Assembly (NCBI GenBank): GCA_015698045.1
Contig: BLAL01000313.1
Location: forward strand, 558,001-622,000
Source of the DNA: Rhizophagus clarus
Lineage: Eukaryota; Glomeromycota; Glomeromycetes; Glomerales; Glomeraceae
Length of the DNA stretch: 64,000 bases
Direction of reading: 5' to 3'
Shown one piece after another: positions 63,045-64,000 of this stretch. The position numbers and the translations under genes were made by a program. Each line of letters begins with the position of its first letter. Position 1 is the stretch's first letter. The notes under the pieces were generated by a model. The model searched no databases. It had not been told where the DNA came from and saw only the letters and a list, made by a program, of their open reading frames with translations.

Positions 63045-63454
63045 TAAAGATGGTCAATGGTCTTTTTTTAGACTTACTCAGACTGAAAGTTTTTAAAAGT
63101 TTTTTGAAAAGTAATAAGACAACGCACCCAAATTTTTATGATGTTATAGAATTGGTTAAAGACCAAAATATGGCAAAATTTGGGTTTAATCTAATCAGCC
63201 AATTTAGAATCAAATAAATTTTTATAGGTTTTTATGACAACGGTCTTAAAGACTGCAGTCTTTAAGCTAATTTAATCTCTGCTGGTCTTAGAAAAGTAAG
63301 ATAAAGGTCAAATCTTGCCACTTTTTGGTCTTTAGCCCATTCTGCTATGTCACAAAAATTGAGTGTCTTGTCTTGTTACTTTTCCGAAAAATTTTTAAAG
63401 AATGTTCAGGACCAAAAAAGACCAAAAAGACCGTTGAGGCGTTGACCATCTTTA
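63045..63454. mobile_element. palindromic hAT-type MITE with 8-bp target duplication (410 bp)
   Basis: Ends TAAAGATGGTCAA and TTGACCATCTTTA; both arms stay complementary for about 100 bp with gaps (AAAAGTAA-AAGACAA-AC on both sides). The flanks are a perfect 8-bp direct repeat, AGTATGAG (63037-63044 and 63455-63462). No coding capacity. Its intact target duplication and long arms point to a fairly recent insertion. Confidence 0.85.
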
Positions 63455-63462
63455 AGTATGAG

Positions 63463-64000
63463 AAATTGAATAATATGTATATTATCGTAAGAGTTTTCTT
63501 CTATAGATGGAATAAAAATATTAAATATAAATATGCATTTATGTCAAATGAACTCATATGAGGCGCTAAATTTCTTGTTTATTTTTTTCCTTCTTCAGCA
63601 GTATATGACATCTTGCGAGCCATATATAGTTAGCAAATATTTTTTTTTTTTATATTTGGTTCGTGAGCAAAGATTTCCTTTTTGTTCTTTTACTCATTCC
63701 TAAGTTGATGAATTATACGAATAATAAAATACTTAGTTTGTGCAACTGGTGGTGTTTAATGTGGCTATCTAAAGAATTTTATCAGAAAACTAAAAACATA
63801 AATAATAACAATAATTATCAAGCGTTCATCAGATGGTATTGATATTTAGAACGACTTAGTAAAACAAATAAATCTAAGACGCTCAAGCCAACTACTTTGC
63901 CACAACATTCATTGAAAATAAAAGCGCAATGGTTACTCGGTGTTGTATTTTCAGAACGTGTATATTTTCGTAAAATACTTTGAATTTTTCATACTTAATA
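63463..64000. other. intergenic to window end
   Basis: No supported gene; a frame crossing 63325-63561 lies mostly inside the MITE. Confidence 0.45.

Noticed and set aside
63325..63561. 78-codon frame at the right edge
   Set aside because: Most of it lies within the palindromic MITE and runs out of it.

Overview
This window looks like a repeat-rich, strongly AT-biased nuclear contig of an arbuscular mycorrhizal fungus (Glomeromycotina, Rhizophagus-like). Genes carry short (about 45-120 nt) GT-AG introns with CTAAY branch-point-like sites. There are no ribosome-binding sites or operons. The gene content is the one known from those genomes: a swollen family of cytosolic protein kinases (some with Sel1 repeats), U-box/RING-TPR relics, Uma2-type nucleases, MULE, hAT and Maverick-like transposon debris. 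The species call is inference from family content; no marker gene was tested. I found no tRNA, rRNA or CRISPR.

Layout. 0-6 kb: one small unknown gene (2280-2564) in homopolymer-rich spacer. 6.2-9.4 kb: kinase locus 1. 11.0-11.7 kb: a TA-flanked inverted-repeat element filled with seven tandem hairpins. 15.15-20.5 kb: two near-identical inverted hAT-like copies bracketing a segment that appears to have been inverted; it holds an Uma2 pseudogene and a truncated kinase. 20.5-22.6 kb: decayed U-box/TPR gene. 26.1-28.6 kb: kinase-Sel1 gene with a lost splice donor and a frameshift. 30.4-33.4 kb: kinase locus 2, frameshifted. 35.9-38.4 kb: an 11-exon GH47 alpha-mannosidase, the one clear housekeeping gene. 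41.5-43.0 kb: a likely pseudokinase. 46.0-49.3 kb: kinase locus 3. 52.2-54.0 kb: MULE transposase relic. 54.8-55.7 kb: an intact Uma2 nuclease with a C-terminal zinc finger. 58.3-59.7 kb: a kinase whose catalytic loop is flipped by a roughly 52-bp micro-inversion. 60.1-62.8 kb: a decayed Maverick/Polinton-like element (family-B polymerase plus retroviral-type integrase). 63.0-63.5 kb: a palindromic hAT-type MITE with a perfect 8-bp target duplication.

The most distinctive biology is kinase loci 1-3. Each is a single gene in which the exon for the kinase N-lobe has been repeated four times in tandem ahead of one C-lobe. Only the last repeat keeps a normal glycine loop. The repeated exons are all phase 0-0, so any of them can be skipped without a frameshift, and in loci 1 and 3 the spliced model is open from end to end. 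They look like arrays of degenerate half-kinase modules placed before a complete kinase. How they work together is unknown; possible roles are decoy or oligomerisation modules, or splice-selected N-lobes.
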